A stretch of 64,000 nt of DNA from positions 213,733,982-213,797,981 of the forward strand of contig CP136063.1 of NCBI GenBank assembly GCA_032622095.1, written 5' to 3'. The notes under the pieces are model-generated. The model was not told the origin of the DNA. It made no database searches and saw only the letters and a program-made list of their open reading frames with translations. Made by a program: the position numbers and the translations under genes. Numbering within the stretch: position 1 is the stretch's first letter; the number at the start of each line of letters is the position of its first letter. Below, piece after piece: positions 1-8,750 of this stretch. Source of the DNA: Siphonodentalium dalli (lineage: Eukaryota; Mollusca; Scaphopoda; Gadilida; Siphonodentaliidae).

Positions 1-340
1 TCAATTTTCGACGATTATTAAAATCAGCATTATCTCTTGCCCTCCGCTCTTCTTATATACTCCATGTCTTTTTCTTTTCTGAGGAGATAACTCAATATAA
101 GCGATGACTCGCTTGTTGTTAAATGCTCTGCAACCTCATATATTCTAACTCATGTCATAAATCAGCATTTGTAAAAAATATTATATATTCTTTGAGGGTA
201 GAATTAAATATTGTTTAAACCAAGCGAATGCAGGATCTCATGCATGCAACTGTTAAATCTAGATTGTTGGCCTCACAGAAACAGAAAAATAACGCATCTT
301 TATCTGTACTGTTTATCTTGAACCGTGATATATATACACG
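1..340. other. No gene or repeat recognised
   Basis: AT-rich sequence with short open frames only. None has codon structure, motifs or splice context that I can support. Confidence 0.5.
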
Positions 341-475
341 CAGAACGACACGATGTGCAAATGGGTTTGTCGATACGGCACGAGTGCTGTCGCGGAAGGA
401 TAGAACAAGGGGCGCTTCCTTTCGCGACAGCACGAGTGCCGTATCGACAAACCCATATAAACATCGTGTCGTTCT
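341..475. repeat. Near-perfect inverted repeat (hairpin), about 60-bp arms
   Basis: Left arm 341-400 and right arm 416-475 are reverse complements with a few mismatches, separated by about 15 bp. The arms share GGGTTTGTCGATACGGCAC and a CGACAGCAC block. No transposase or clear target duplication is visible. It could be a foldback MITE or a local inverted duplication. The open frames here are shadows of the palindrome. Confidence 0.85.
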
Positions 476-854
476 ATGTTTATTACACGATTCGCGTCCT
501 AGAATCCGTGCATTAAAAATACAGGATTAGAAGGTTTATTTAGGCACATAGAGGGCGTGTTTTGTTATGTGTGATGATGCTTTTATTTTATTGTTCCGGT
601 TTCATGATTGAGGCGAACGTCATGTACGTCATTTTACGTCAACGAGATGCGTTTGGAACGTACGTTCCATGTACATTCCATACGTATTTGTAAATATGGA
701 ACAGCAATAAAACTGTACTTCTGGGAACATACGTGTAATAAGTGTAATTGCACAGTTAAATGGGATTCAATAGGGATCTATTGATTATTTATTATACTAG
801 AAGCAGTGTGTGCGTGTATGTGCTCAGAATAGTCTCACGGATGTGACCGATCAT
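476..854. other. No gene recognised
   Basis: Contains short self-similar stretches such as ACGTACGTTCCATGTACATTCC near 655-680. No coding or mobile-element signature seen. Confidence 0.4.
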
Positions 855-1430
855 CATTTATTTATATAAATGGGCTTCGTCCGTCCGTCCGTCCGTACGT
901 CCGTTCGTCCATCCGTCGTACCGTCCGTTCGTCCGTCAGTCCGTTCGTCCGTCCGTCACACTTTTGAGTACCTTCATGGTGTAATCGTCTCCTCCTACAG
1001 TTTTCATCGCAGAGATTTGAAACTTCAGAATATTGTTGCCCATATATTGAAGATATGCAACATGTATATAGATGACGGAATTTTTTTTTTTTTTACGGAG
1101 TTATATACCCTTTTCGACTTAGAACATTTCAACATTTTTTTATAATTTTCAGTATGAGGGTACCTTCATGGTGTAATAGATATGCAACATGTATCTAGAT
1201 GACGGGAAAAAAAAAATTGACAAAGTTATTAACCCTTTTCGATATTTTTATAATTTTTTGTATGAGGGTACCTTCATGGTGTAATCAACTCCTCCTACAG
1301 TTTTGATCGTAGATATTTGAAACTACAGAGTATGGTTACCCATATATTGGAGATGTGCAACATGTATATAGATGACGGAATTTTTTTTTTTTTATGGAGT
1401 TATTAACCCTTTTCGACTTATAAATTTTAA
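855..1430 (+). mobile_element. Helitron-like 5' head with (CCGT)n and three internal repeats
   Basis: A TTTATATAAATGGGC stretch is followed by an imperfect CCGT tetranucleotide array (868-957). Three diverged copies of a module starting GTACCTTCATGGTGTAAT then follow at 968, 1160 and 1268. Each module runs through a poly-T or poly-A tract to CCTTTTCGA; the middle copy lacks about 80 bp. A TA-rich start followed by a tetranucleotide array is the layout of many non-autonomous invertebrate Helitrons, and the Helitron at 34739 starts the same way. No replicase is encoded and the 3' end is not located, so the assignment is by resemblance. Confidence 0.45.
868..957 (+). repeat. (CCGT)n microsatellite
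   Basis: Imperfect CCGT/TCCG tetranucleotide repeat, interrupted by CCAT and CAGT variants. Confidence 0.9.
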
Positions 1431-1639
1431 TTTCTTTAACAAAGCGGCATCGATTTGCCACGTTTTCGGGGGACACTGTGGTCGGCTGACCTTTTATTTT
1501 ATACATCAATGCCATCGTCGACAACCTTATATGTAGTATAGAATGATGATACATCGATATACTTAACAGTAGAAGACCCTAACTTAGCGGCATACCAAAT
1601 TAATTAAGTTTAGAAATAATTACTAAATGGTCCAGACAA

Positions 1640-2545
1640 TGGATAGTGAAATTCAGTGCTCATATAAAACAAGATCCATGATTATGTCACGAAAAGACAA
1701 ACAGCTGACATATAAACCTTTAATAATATCTATAGTTACAAACAACTTGGTATCATTTGTAACAATATAGGTAGCAGGAGCGACTATATAACTGAAGTTA
1801 AAAGGAGAGCGACACAAAAAGTAGCGCGAACGAGGAAGTATACATTTGTCATATACAGGAGAATCCTGGAAGGAATTTATTTTGTATATATATACGCCCT
1901 ATTTTAGAGTATGCTTCTCCTGTCTGGGACACCAGCGCTAAGGGTGAAAGGGATATATGAAAACGTACAGTACTGGGCAGCAAGAATAGTCAATGGAGCC
2001 ACGAAACTTTGTAACAACACAGATATCCTTATGAAAACTGGTTGGAGAACATTGTCAGAGCGTCGAAAAATTATGCCAGTTTTATAAAATGTTTTTTAAA
2101 ATGACACCACCATACCTCTATACATTAGTCCCAAGATCAACAGAGAATATGCATGGATATCGATATTCACTGAGGAAGCATCACCTAGACAAACTGCCTT
2201 TTGATTCTGCGTCGTGTTAAAAGTCCTTCCTCCCTTAATTTGTGGAGTTGTGGAAATCACTCTCAGCTAACGCTAACATACGGAATTGCGCAACATTATC
2301 TGATTTAAAATTAGCTACAGACAGCGACGATAATAACACTTATATTTATCACTATTATCATAACTCACGCCCATCGCAAGTTCATCACCGTAGGCTTCGC
2401 ATTGGGTGTAGTTTTCTTAATCAAGATTTGTGCGAAAATCACTCTCAAGATCAAATCATATGTGGAACATTAGAAACGGCGTCTCATTTTATATTGTCCG
2501 ATATACCGGAAACAACGAAACGAATGCTTCTCTTGAAGATTTAGA
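1640..2545 (+). pseudogene. Degraded non-LTR retrotransposon ORF (post-RT and C-terminal part)
   Basis: Pieces in different frames read like the tail of a LINE ORF2. Near 1645 is KWSRQWIVKFSAH, like the W..KW..KF block after the RT active site. At 1894 is IRPILEYASPVWD, then WAARIVNG, WRTLSERRK and, from 2242 on, LWKSLSANANIRN and a C-terminal piece with RRLRIGCSFLNQDLCENHS...HF. That last piece matches the usual LINE C-terminal region with its degenerate zinc-knuckle. Stops and frameshifts break it at about 2088, 2219 and 2245. The catalytic RT core and endonuclease are absent, so it is a 5'-truncated dead copy. The clade is not certain; a CR1/L2-type element is possible. Confidence 0.75.
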
Positions 2546-2671
2546 AATTTGACTACCGATTCTGCCATGAAGGAGCAACTACAAAAAGCTTAAATGAAAA
2601 CATATCTACCTTTAATATATTTCAGAAATGTATAACTATGACAGAACGTTTTTTTTTACAAATAAAATAAG

Positions 2672-2777
2672 ATCAACAGCTATGGATAAAACTGGCAATG
2701 TCGTGATATGGCCTTAGTGGCTAAAGCGACAATAAACCCCAATCAATCAATCAATCAATCAATCAACAGCTATGGAT
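2672..2777 (+). mobile_element. Short LINE 3' tail with (AATC)n, flanked by a 16-bp target duplication
   Basis: ATCAACAGCTATGGAT occurs at 2672-2687 and again at 2762-2777. The 74 bp between them end in AATAAACCCC followed by tandem AATC units. This is what a severely 5'-truncated LINE leaves after target-primed reverse transcription: a short 3' end, a simple-sequence tail and a long target duplication. It lies just downstream of the older LINE relic. Confidence 0.75.
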
Positions 2778-3480
2778 GATATGTTTTTACAAACCCAATA
2801 TTTATATAATCTACTTAAGAGAAACCCACCCAAATTTGATAATACCGTTTTCTGAAATCATAACCTTTAACATACCTAACAAACCAAACATGTGGCCTTT
2901 TTTATATAAAATCCACGAGAAATGGTTTGAGATAATTGAAGTATCTCTCCACCATACTGAACTATTCTGATCAAAACGCACTGAAAATCCACTAAACGAC
3001 AAGACAAGTACCCGATACATTTTGACGAGATTCAATTTGTGATTATTGTTAAAATGCAATTAAAGCTGAATTGCTATATCGTCTCTAAAACCAAAACAAA
3101 ACCTTGATTCTCTCTCACTTTGACCCATCTTTCTGTTGGAAAACAATATTGTTATTACTGCTTTGGCACACCCCCCCCCCCCCCCCCCCTCGCTCACAGA
3201 TGTGTTCCCGCCCGATCACTGTCATACTCCCACAATTATCTCAATAAGTCCACGATTTTTCATGGAATTAACGCCAAATCCTGAAATATGTGTTCAGCCT
3301 CTACGAGCACAAGATGCAATTTGAAACTCAGTGTGCAATACAGTGACGATCTGTTTCCTTTAACATTACCATGCACGTACTACTATTCACGATCGAGATG
3401 ACAAACTTTCATACCAGTTACGCTTAACTGTCTGGTGAGCCCTCATACACGGGCCAATCAATTTAAGTGTGTAATTTTCC
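2778..3480. other. No gene recognised; contains a C19 run
   Basis: AT-rich. The only distinct feature is a run of 19 C at 3171-3189. Its length is probably unreliable between reads and alleles. Confidence 0.5.
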
Positions 3481-3546
3481 AGGGGCAGGGAGGGAGAGGG
3501 GCATCAAAATCTATAAGAATGCCGATTTCCACAAATTTGTATATAA
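3481..3546 (+). repeat. Fragment of the about 138-bp Helitron monomer family
   Basis: AGGGAGAGGGGCATCAAAA and GCCGATTTCCACAAATTTG match the monomers tandemly repeated at 34870-36495. It directly abuts the Helitron-type end at 3547. Confidence 0.5.
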
Positions 3547-3670
3547 CTAGCAGGGTTAGCCGACGGTCCCCAGGTTAAAGTGATATGGAACACTCCTTTT
3601 GGGGAAATGTTTATGGGAATATAGAGTACTCTTGCTCAAAGTAGTCATTGTCGCCCGAAACTAAAAAATA
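3547..3670 (-). mobile_element. Helitron-type 3' end (minus orientation)
   Basis: Read on the minus strand, the stretch ends in CTGCTAG followed by T. It carries TGAGCAAGAGTACTCTATATTCCC and AACCTGGGGACCGTC upstream. The same arrangement ends the Helitron at 37530 (AACCTGGGCAACGCCGGG, then CAGCTAG and T). Only about 120 bp are recognisable. Confidence 0.55.
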
Positions 3671-4170
3671 TATATGAAAGTTTTTTCAACAAACATCTAA
3701 GCTTCCGGGTGATACCGAGCATATGGGAATAATGTAATGGTAGCCGTAAGTTTCCTTACATAATGTGAAACATTTTTTATTACATGATCCTACTCTTATT
3801 CCATTCAATAAACCCATTCTATAAATTGTGATATTTAACGTTCGTTTAATAACAGGAAATAGTGCCACGTGACACTTGACTTCCGAATTGTCGTCTGTTA
3901 CATTCCGTACGCTACGTCTCAAAATACTATGGCTTCCAATATTTTCCCTACAAACTACAATGAATGAACAGTTAGAAAAGTTATGTCATTAAATATACGC
4001 CATTAAATATGACAAATAGTCTTTATTTATCTTGGACTATTTCTTCACGCAGGCAAATAACGCATAGTTACTCGAAAGTCATCGCATGCTTTATAGAAGC
4101 CGATGTTAGTTTCGCGTCCCATTTGTTGATATAAGTATGTTTTGTCAACGTTTTGGATCATGTAATAAAT
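3671..4170. other. No gene recognised
   Basis: Short open frames without recognisable motifs. No repeat partner seen in the window. Confidence 0.4.
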
Positions 4171-4323
4171 AGAATCTACAACTCGTCCCAGTTTATAGCG
4201 GAATTTATAAAACTCGTCCAGTAAATTAGGTCTGGACCGAGCCAAAGACTTGGTCCAGCCCTAATTTACTAGACTCGTTTTGTAAATTCCGCTATAGTAA
4301 ACTGGTGACTCGTTGTAGATCCT
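4171..4323. repeat. Inverted repeat (hairpin), about 73-bp arms
   Basis: Arms 4171-4243 and 4248-4323 are reverse complements with scattered mismatches. Shared blocks are TATAGCGGAATTTA and AGTAAATTAGG. The spacer is only 4 bp, so it is almost a perfect foldback. The minus-strand open frame over it is a by-product. Confidence 0.85.
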
Positions 4324-4463
4324 CTATATAAGCAATAGACTTATCATACCAAATGGTAAACTAGAACAATCCTTACCTACCCTTCTTCGAAGATAATGTT
4401 ATATTATTTAGGCCTACGATAAACGACGACAATCTTATTTTTCCCCGTGAACTTTATATATTA

Positions 4464-4585
4464 CTAGCAAGTTTATTTGTCGTTGCCCAGGTTAAAAAGT
4501 GATGTGAAACACTCCGTTTGGGGAAATTTCATTGGTTGAATTAAGAGTACTCTTGCTCAAAATAGTTATTATGCCCTGATACATT
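4464..4585 (-). mobile_element. Second Helitron-type 3' end (minus orientation)
   Basis: Clearly related to 3547-3670: both share a CCCAGGTTAAA block, ACACTCC..TTTGGGGAAAT and GAGTACTCTTGCTCAAA. The end reads CTTGCTAG then T on the minus strand. It lies about 920 bp from its relative. Confidence 0.55.
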
Positions 4586-4620
4586 TCGGAGGACTATTAT
4601 TACCAGCATGCCCGTCCGTC

Positions 4621-4800
4621 AGGTGACACCATGGAGGGTTTAGGAGAGGCTACAGTCCCTGTCGGGAAGGGTTTCCCCCACCCGGTCGGGTAAAATCTGC
4701 AATGGTAAACCCAGTAGCTTTCGGGATCCTATCGCCCCCCCCTGTCGATGATCATAACCCCATGCGTTGGAGAAATCCTGGCGCCACCTATGCCGACCAT
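4621..4800. repeat. Dispersed C-rich repeat, related to 46430-46600
   Basis: Both regions share TCTGCAATGG, a C-run, a CCCATG block and TCCTGGCGCC or TCCGGCGCC in the same order. Strongly diverged and non-coding. Confidence 0.5.
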
Positions 4801-5250
4801 AACCGTTACCGATCCGTGTAGTATATTGTACTCTGTCAGAAAATACCATATTAGTCTCACCCAATTTATTTTCATTGACATGGGGACATTTTTCACATCT
4901 ACCAGTTTCGTTCCACCGTTACAGTGATTTTGACAAACTAGTATCTTTTTGCTCGGTCCCGATTGGAACTCCAGATAAAATTAAATAATATTTGTTCTAG
5001 TTTCTTCACGAAACTGTTGCCATGGTTAGGCAATGCGATATAGGTTCATATTGGACATATTTGATTCCGAAATAAAAGCACCATATAACATGCTCATATC
5101 TGGAAAGTTGATTTAGGTTCATATGGAGCGAAATTCATATTCAAATAATGCCGATATGTGCTTATTTTTGCTTTTGAAATAAATTCAATATGAGCTTATT
5201 TTCAGGAGAACAGACTGAAAGTTCAATATATATCAGTATACGATACTTAC
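4801..5250. other. No independent feature; would hold intron 1 of the minus-strand gene
   Basis: If 5251-5539 is a real exon, this stretch is the start of its first intron. A downstream exon is not recognised. Confidence 0.35.
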
Positions 5251-5251
5251 C
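5250..5251 (-). other. Splice donor of the PAN-like exon
   Basis: The minus strand reads GAAG/GTAAGTATCG, which matches the metazoan U1 donor consensus at every position from +1 to +6. Confidence 0.55.
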
Positions 5252-5539
5252 TTCAAATTCCCTAAACACACCGTGTGACGTCATAGTTGGATCGAGTACG
5301 CCGTCTGATAAGTAACACTCCTTTTTCTGCTTATCGTACGAAAACTCTTTGCAGGAACCGTCACATAGCACAGCACACTCAATCCTCGAGCGAGCCATCT
5401 TCACTCGAGTAGTTAAACACCCAACTGGCATAGCGTTAACAATCACGTATCTTCTGCTGAACAAATTCGCATTACATACATGTATGGTTGCCAATATAAC
5501 TGCCAATATAACAGCGAAAGTTGCCAAGCACAATGTCAT
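5251..5539 (-). CDS. Probable first coding exon of a secreted or membrane protein with a PAN/Apple-like domain
   Basis: The frame opens at ATG (5539) with a strongly hydrophobic segment, MTLCLATFAVILAVILAT, a signal peptide or signal anchor (residues 1-23). After it comes a cysteine-rich stretch with ECAVLCDGSCKEFSYD and ECYLSDG. The spacing C-x3-C...C-x-x-F-x-Y...C-x-L is the core of PAN/Apple domains, which mediate protein or carbohydrate binding in extracellular proteins. The frame stops being domain-like exactly at a textbook splice donor on the minus strand (GAAG then GTAAGTAT, exon end at 5251), phase 1. The open frame extends upstream of the ATG to 5596 but without another ATG. Downstream exons are not found in the window, so the gene is partial. 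It could be an old exon stranded among repeats. Confidence 0.5.
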
Positions 5540-5757
5540 AATGTTAGAATGACATACGATCCAAGTCTGGCTTGTGTTTTTGCGTAACTGATACAAGGCA
5601 GAGCTAACTCAATTGGAAACCTCGTCCAGGAAACTGGCGTCGCATTTTCCGCCCACCGAGCCATATCGACCGATATAGCGAGTAATCAATTGGTTCCGAG
5701 AATTACGTTAAATAATTGACAAGGCGAGATACGTCGGTAAAAAAACGTGTGCGCGCC

Positions 5758-5758
<1 letters not shown>

Positions 5759-5793
<35 letters not shown>
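5759..5793. repeat. (AT)n microsatellite
   Basis: About 16-17 AT dinucleotides, directly next to the Helitron-type end at 5794. Confidence 0.95.
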
Positions 5794-5794
<1 letters not shown>

Positions 5795-6110
5795 TAGAAG
5801 GTGACCCGACTTCGTGTGGGCTTTGACATTGAATTGACCATTTTGAAGGTCAAGGTCAGGTGGGGTCACGATTTGACCCGTCCAAAACACTCCCTGGAAA
5901 CAATTACCACTATGGTCCACTAAGTATAAAATTTTGTCAAAATCCGTCTGGCAATTTTCCAACACCAACACCCCAAAAATGGTGGAAATTGGGCAAGCGG
6001 ATACCGGGAAATCGGCCCAGCGGATACCGAGATACCCTATGTATCAAATTTCGTCCGTAAAAATCCGCCAGTTTTACCCGATTTGATTTCCACTAAAGTA
6101 TGTAAACGCG
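5794..6110 (-). mobile_element. Helitron-type 3' end of another subfamily (minus orientation)
   Basis: On the minus strand it ends ACGAAGTCGGGTCACCTT, then CTAG and T in an AT repeat. The interior carries GAAGGTCAAGGTCA (5845-5858) and CAATTTCCACC. No hairpin as clear as in the other ends. Assignment rests on the CTAG|T end and the insertion into AT-rich sequence. Confidence 0.4.
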
Positions 6111-6692
6111 CCTCATATACACACGCTCATTAATTATCAAGCTTCAACGTAAAGATAAATTAGCATTGTGTGGTAAATTTTAACTAATTATTTTCTCGCA
6201 GTCAAAGTTGAACAATTTCGATGTTGTTGACATTGACGGCTTGGGGCCACCGGTAGATTCCATTTCGCAACAACGAAGTATCATTTCAGCTAAATGGATT
6301 CTTGGATGAGATTCCAGACCCGCGGGGTAAATGTAAACAGCTTGAGCCTATGCGTGGTGTGAATATACAAAAAATAAATCTATCGACAATAGACCTAAGA
6401 ATATTAGCTGTAACAAAATTTATATATCAGAAATTGTAATAAATGATATATTTTGGGATAGATGCACGATTTTTAATAGCCTGCAAATTGACAATATATA
6501 TTGTAAATGTTATAATTTTGGGGAAAATACACGATGCGTAATTGCATGCCTGCAAATTGCTAACGTTCGTCGACGTATGAATATAGAGTTATCCTCCCTG
6601 CATCGCAGTGCTAAATCCGGCGTGATAGCACTGCGGATCCCGAGATATGAGTTTTGAAGGTCAAGGTCATGTCGCACGGGCAAATCAATAGG
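6111..6692. other. No gene recognised
   Basis: Contains a short palindrome (GCAGTGCT ... AGCACTGC, 6605-6634) and a second GAAGGTCAAGGTCA near 6656. It ends at the segmental-duplication breakpoint 6692/6693. Confidence 0.4.
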
Positions 6693-8464
6693 CCACACAC
6701 TCGCTAAGAAAATAACAATTCAAGAAATTAAGGACTGCCTTAAACGTGCCAAACCAAATAAAGCCGCAGGCGACGATGAAATAACCTTTGGCATAATTAA
6801 ACAAGGACCAGAATCTCTATTCAATAGATTAGAAACAATCTATAATAAATGTTTACAACATGGATATTTCCCTAAGATATGGAAATGCGCACTTGGAGTT
6901 ATGATACCTAAACCGAATAAAGATCACACAATTGCGACACATTTTGGACCTATCAGTCTACTTCAATCTTTGGGCAAACTTTTTGAAAGAATCATCAGCA
7001 CTAGATTATCCGACCACTTAGAAAATCAAAATTACTTTAACAAATTCCAACGCGCGTACAGACGGGACCGCGAAGGAACTGAACATATCTACAGAATAGT
7101 AGAAGACATGCGCACTGCGCTAAACAGGGGGTGGGTTGGAGCTGCAACTTTCTTAGACGTAGAAAAGGCATTTGATTCAGTCTGGCACCACGGACTCCGA
7201 TATAAATTAAAAACAACTACCGACATCCCGACCAAAATGCTAAGACCTATATCTTCATTTCTGATGCAAAGATCAATAAAAGTCAGAGTAGGCGAGGTAA
7301 TATCAGACAGAGTATAACTCAAGGCGGGAACGCCCCAGGGGTCAGTATTAAGCCCGTTACTATTTTTAATCTACGTAAACGACATATCCAATAACCCAAC
7401 ATACAATGTTCAAATTTCACAATTCGCCGATGACCTGGGCCTCTGGACCACGGGGGGTAACCCCAAACAACTGGAAATCAGAATCCAAAAGCAACTCAAC
7501 GATCTAGAAGGATGGTGCTCAAAATGGCGAATTAAACTTAATGCTAAATAAAAACTCAACTGATAGTATTCAGTAAATGGAAAGAAAATCGAACTCAACC
7601 TTTCCATATTTGGCGAAAATTTCGAACAAACAGAAGAGGCAACACTCTTAGGCATAAATCTTGACTACAAACTCAATTATAAGAAACACGTAACTAATAT
7701 CGCAACCAGAGCAAAACAGAGAATTGGACTTTTAAGAATGCCCAGGGGCACATCTTGGGGACTTCATTCCGCAACCCTAATTAAACTTTATAAACAATAC
7801 ATCAGACCAATTATGGAATATGGGGCAATCGTTACTGCAGAACTACCCAAGGCAACTATAAATAAACTACAAGTAATTCAAAACTCTGCCTTGAGAATGG
7901 CACTTCAAGAAAATACTCGCACACCAATCACTGCCCTACATTCAGCAGCTGACATATACCCACTGCAGGATAGGTTAACCCTTTACCCAACAGAAGGACC
8001 CTGTGCCAATGCATTCTCTTATATATGCGAGTCGACCATAGGTCGCCTCGCATATATAAGAGAATGCATTGGCTTAACACATTAAAAATTATAAAATTGT
8101 TAAAGAATGTAAGAAAAAATGGTAAAAAAAGATTGTTTTAGGCCAATGCATTCTCTTATATATGCGAGGCGACCTATGGTCAACTTGCATATATAAGAGA
8201 ATGCATTGGCACAGGGCATAACTGTAACTATCACAATGTGGTCAAGGAGCCGGTTCCAATGATATCCATATTTGTATGGTTCTATTGAGACAGACCGAAG
8301 ATAATTTAGGCTGTTGAAGCTTTATTTGGCCGGTTTTGGCCGGTTTGTTGGGTAAAGGGTTAAACACTCCAGCGGCTCAAACTTTACAAAGACTCCAAGG
8401 TAGCTCACTAATGGAGGAACTAGAACTCCGACAATTTCTACTAACTAAACAAAAACAATCCTAA
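6693..8464 (+). pseudogene. Jockey-like LINE ORF2, RT to C-terminus (copy A), interrupted by a piggyBac-like MITE
   Basis: Reverse transcriptase order is visible: PNKAAGDDEITF, a PISLLQSLGK block, FLDVEKAFDSVWHHG (catalytic Asp), TPQGSVLSPLLF, QFADDLGLW (catalytic Asp pair), WCSKWRIKLNAK, LGINLDYKLNYKKH, then IRPIMEYGAIV. The layout and the QGSVLSPLLF/ND block fit the Jockey group of non-LTR retrotransposons. Breaks: a stop after SDRV at 7315, a stop and frameshift near 7549, and an Arg-to-Gly change in the usual FRPISLL block. The C-terminal end resumes after the MITE at 8364 and stops at TAA 8462-8464. Endonuclease and linker are missing because the duplication breakpoint cuts it at 6693. 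It is not functional. Confidence 0.9.
7979..8359 (+). mobile_element. piggyBac-like MITE with two nested hairpins (381 bp)
   Basis: Flanked by TTAA at 7975-7978 and 8360-8363. Terminal inverted repeats are CCCTTTACCCAACA and TGTTGGGTAAAGGG. TTAA target sites and CCC-starting ends are typical of piggyBac. No transposase. Inside, 7997-8072 is a hairpin with arms CCAATGCATTCTCTTATATA, and 8141-8210 repeats it inverted. Removing the element with one TTAA leaves the LINE frame intact (DRL-N-TLAAQ). Confidence 0.9.
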
Positions 8465-8750
8465 CACACGCTAAACCCACAATCCCACCAGTCATTCGAC
8501 CGCCAAAAACAAGGACGCCGCCACCAAATTCGCCAAGTGTCATATGCTCTAGTACTAGAGGTAGGCATTTGTTGTGGTATTAGGAAGGCAAACCATGAAA
8601 TTCGCCGAAAGTCATATGCTCTAGTACTAGAGGTAGTCTTTCGCTGTGGTGTTAATTAGAAGGCAAAACAAAGAATTCGCCGTGAGTCCTATGCTCTACT
8701 TCCAGAGGTAGGCTCTCGTTGAGGTGCCAAGTAAGATAAAACACAAAAAA
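8465..8750 (+). repeat. LINE 3' UTR with three 72-75-bp tandem repeats
   Basis: Units begin AATTCGCC at 8527, 8599 and 8674. Each contains TCATATGCTCTAGTACTAGA or a variant, then GAGGTAG and a GCTGTGGTG-like block. They follow the ORF2 stop directly, so they are probably part of the LINE 3' UTR. The partner copy is at 42990-43205. Confidence 0.7.

Noticed and set aside
870-1145. Frame starting with repeated RPSV
   Set aside because: Translation of the CCGT microsatellite.
5162-5250. Continuation of the minus-strand PAN-like frame past the splice donor
   Set aside because: The residues after the donor lack the cysteine pattern and run into AT-rich sequence; an intron is the better reading.
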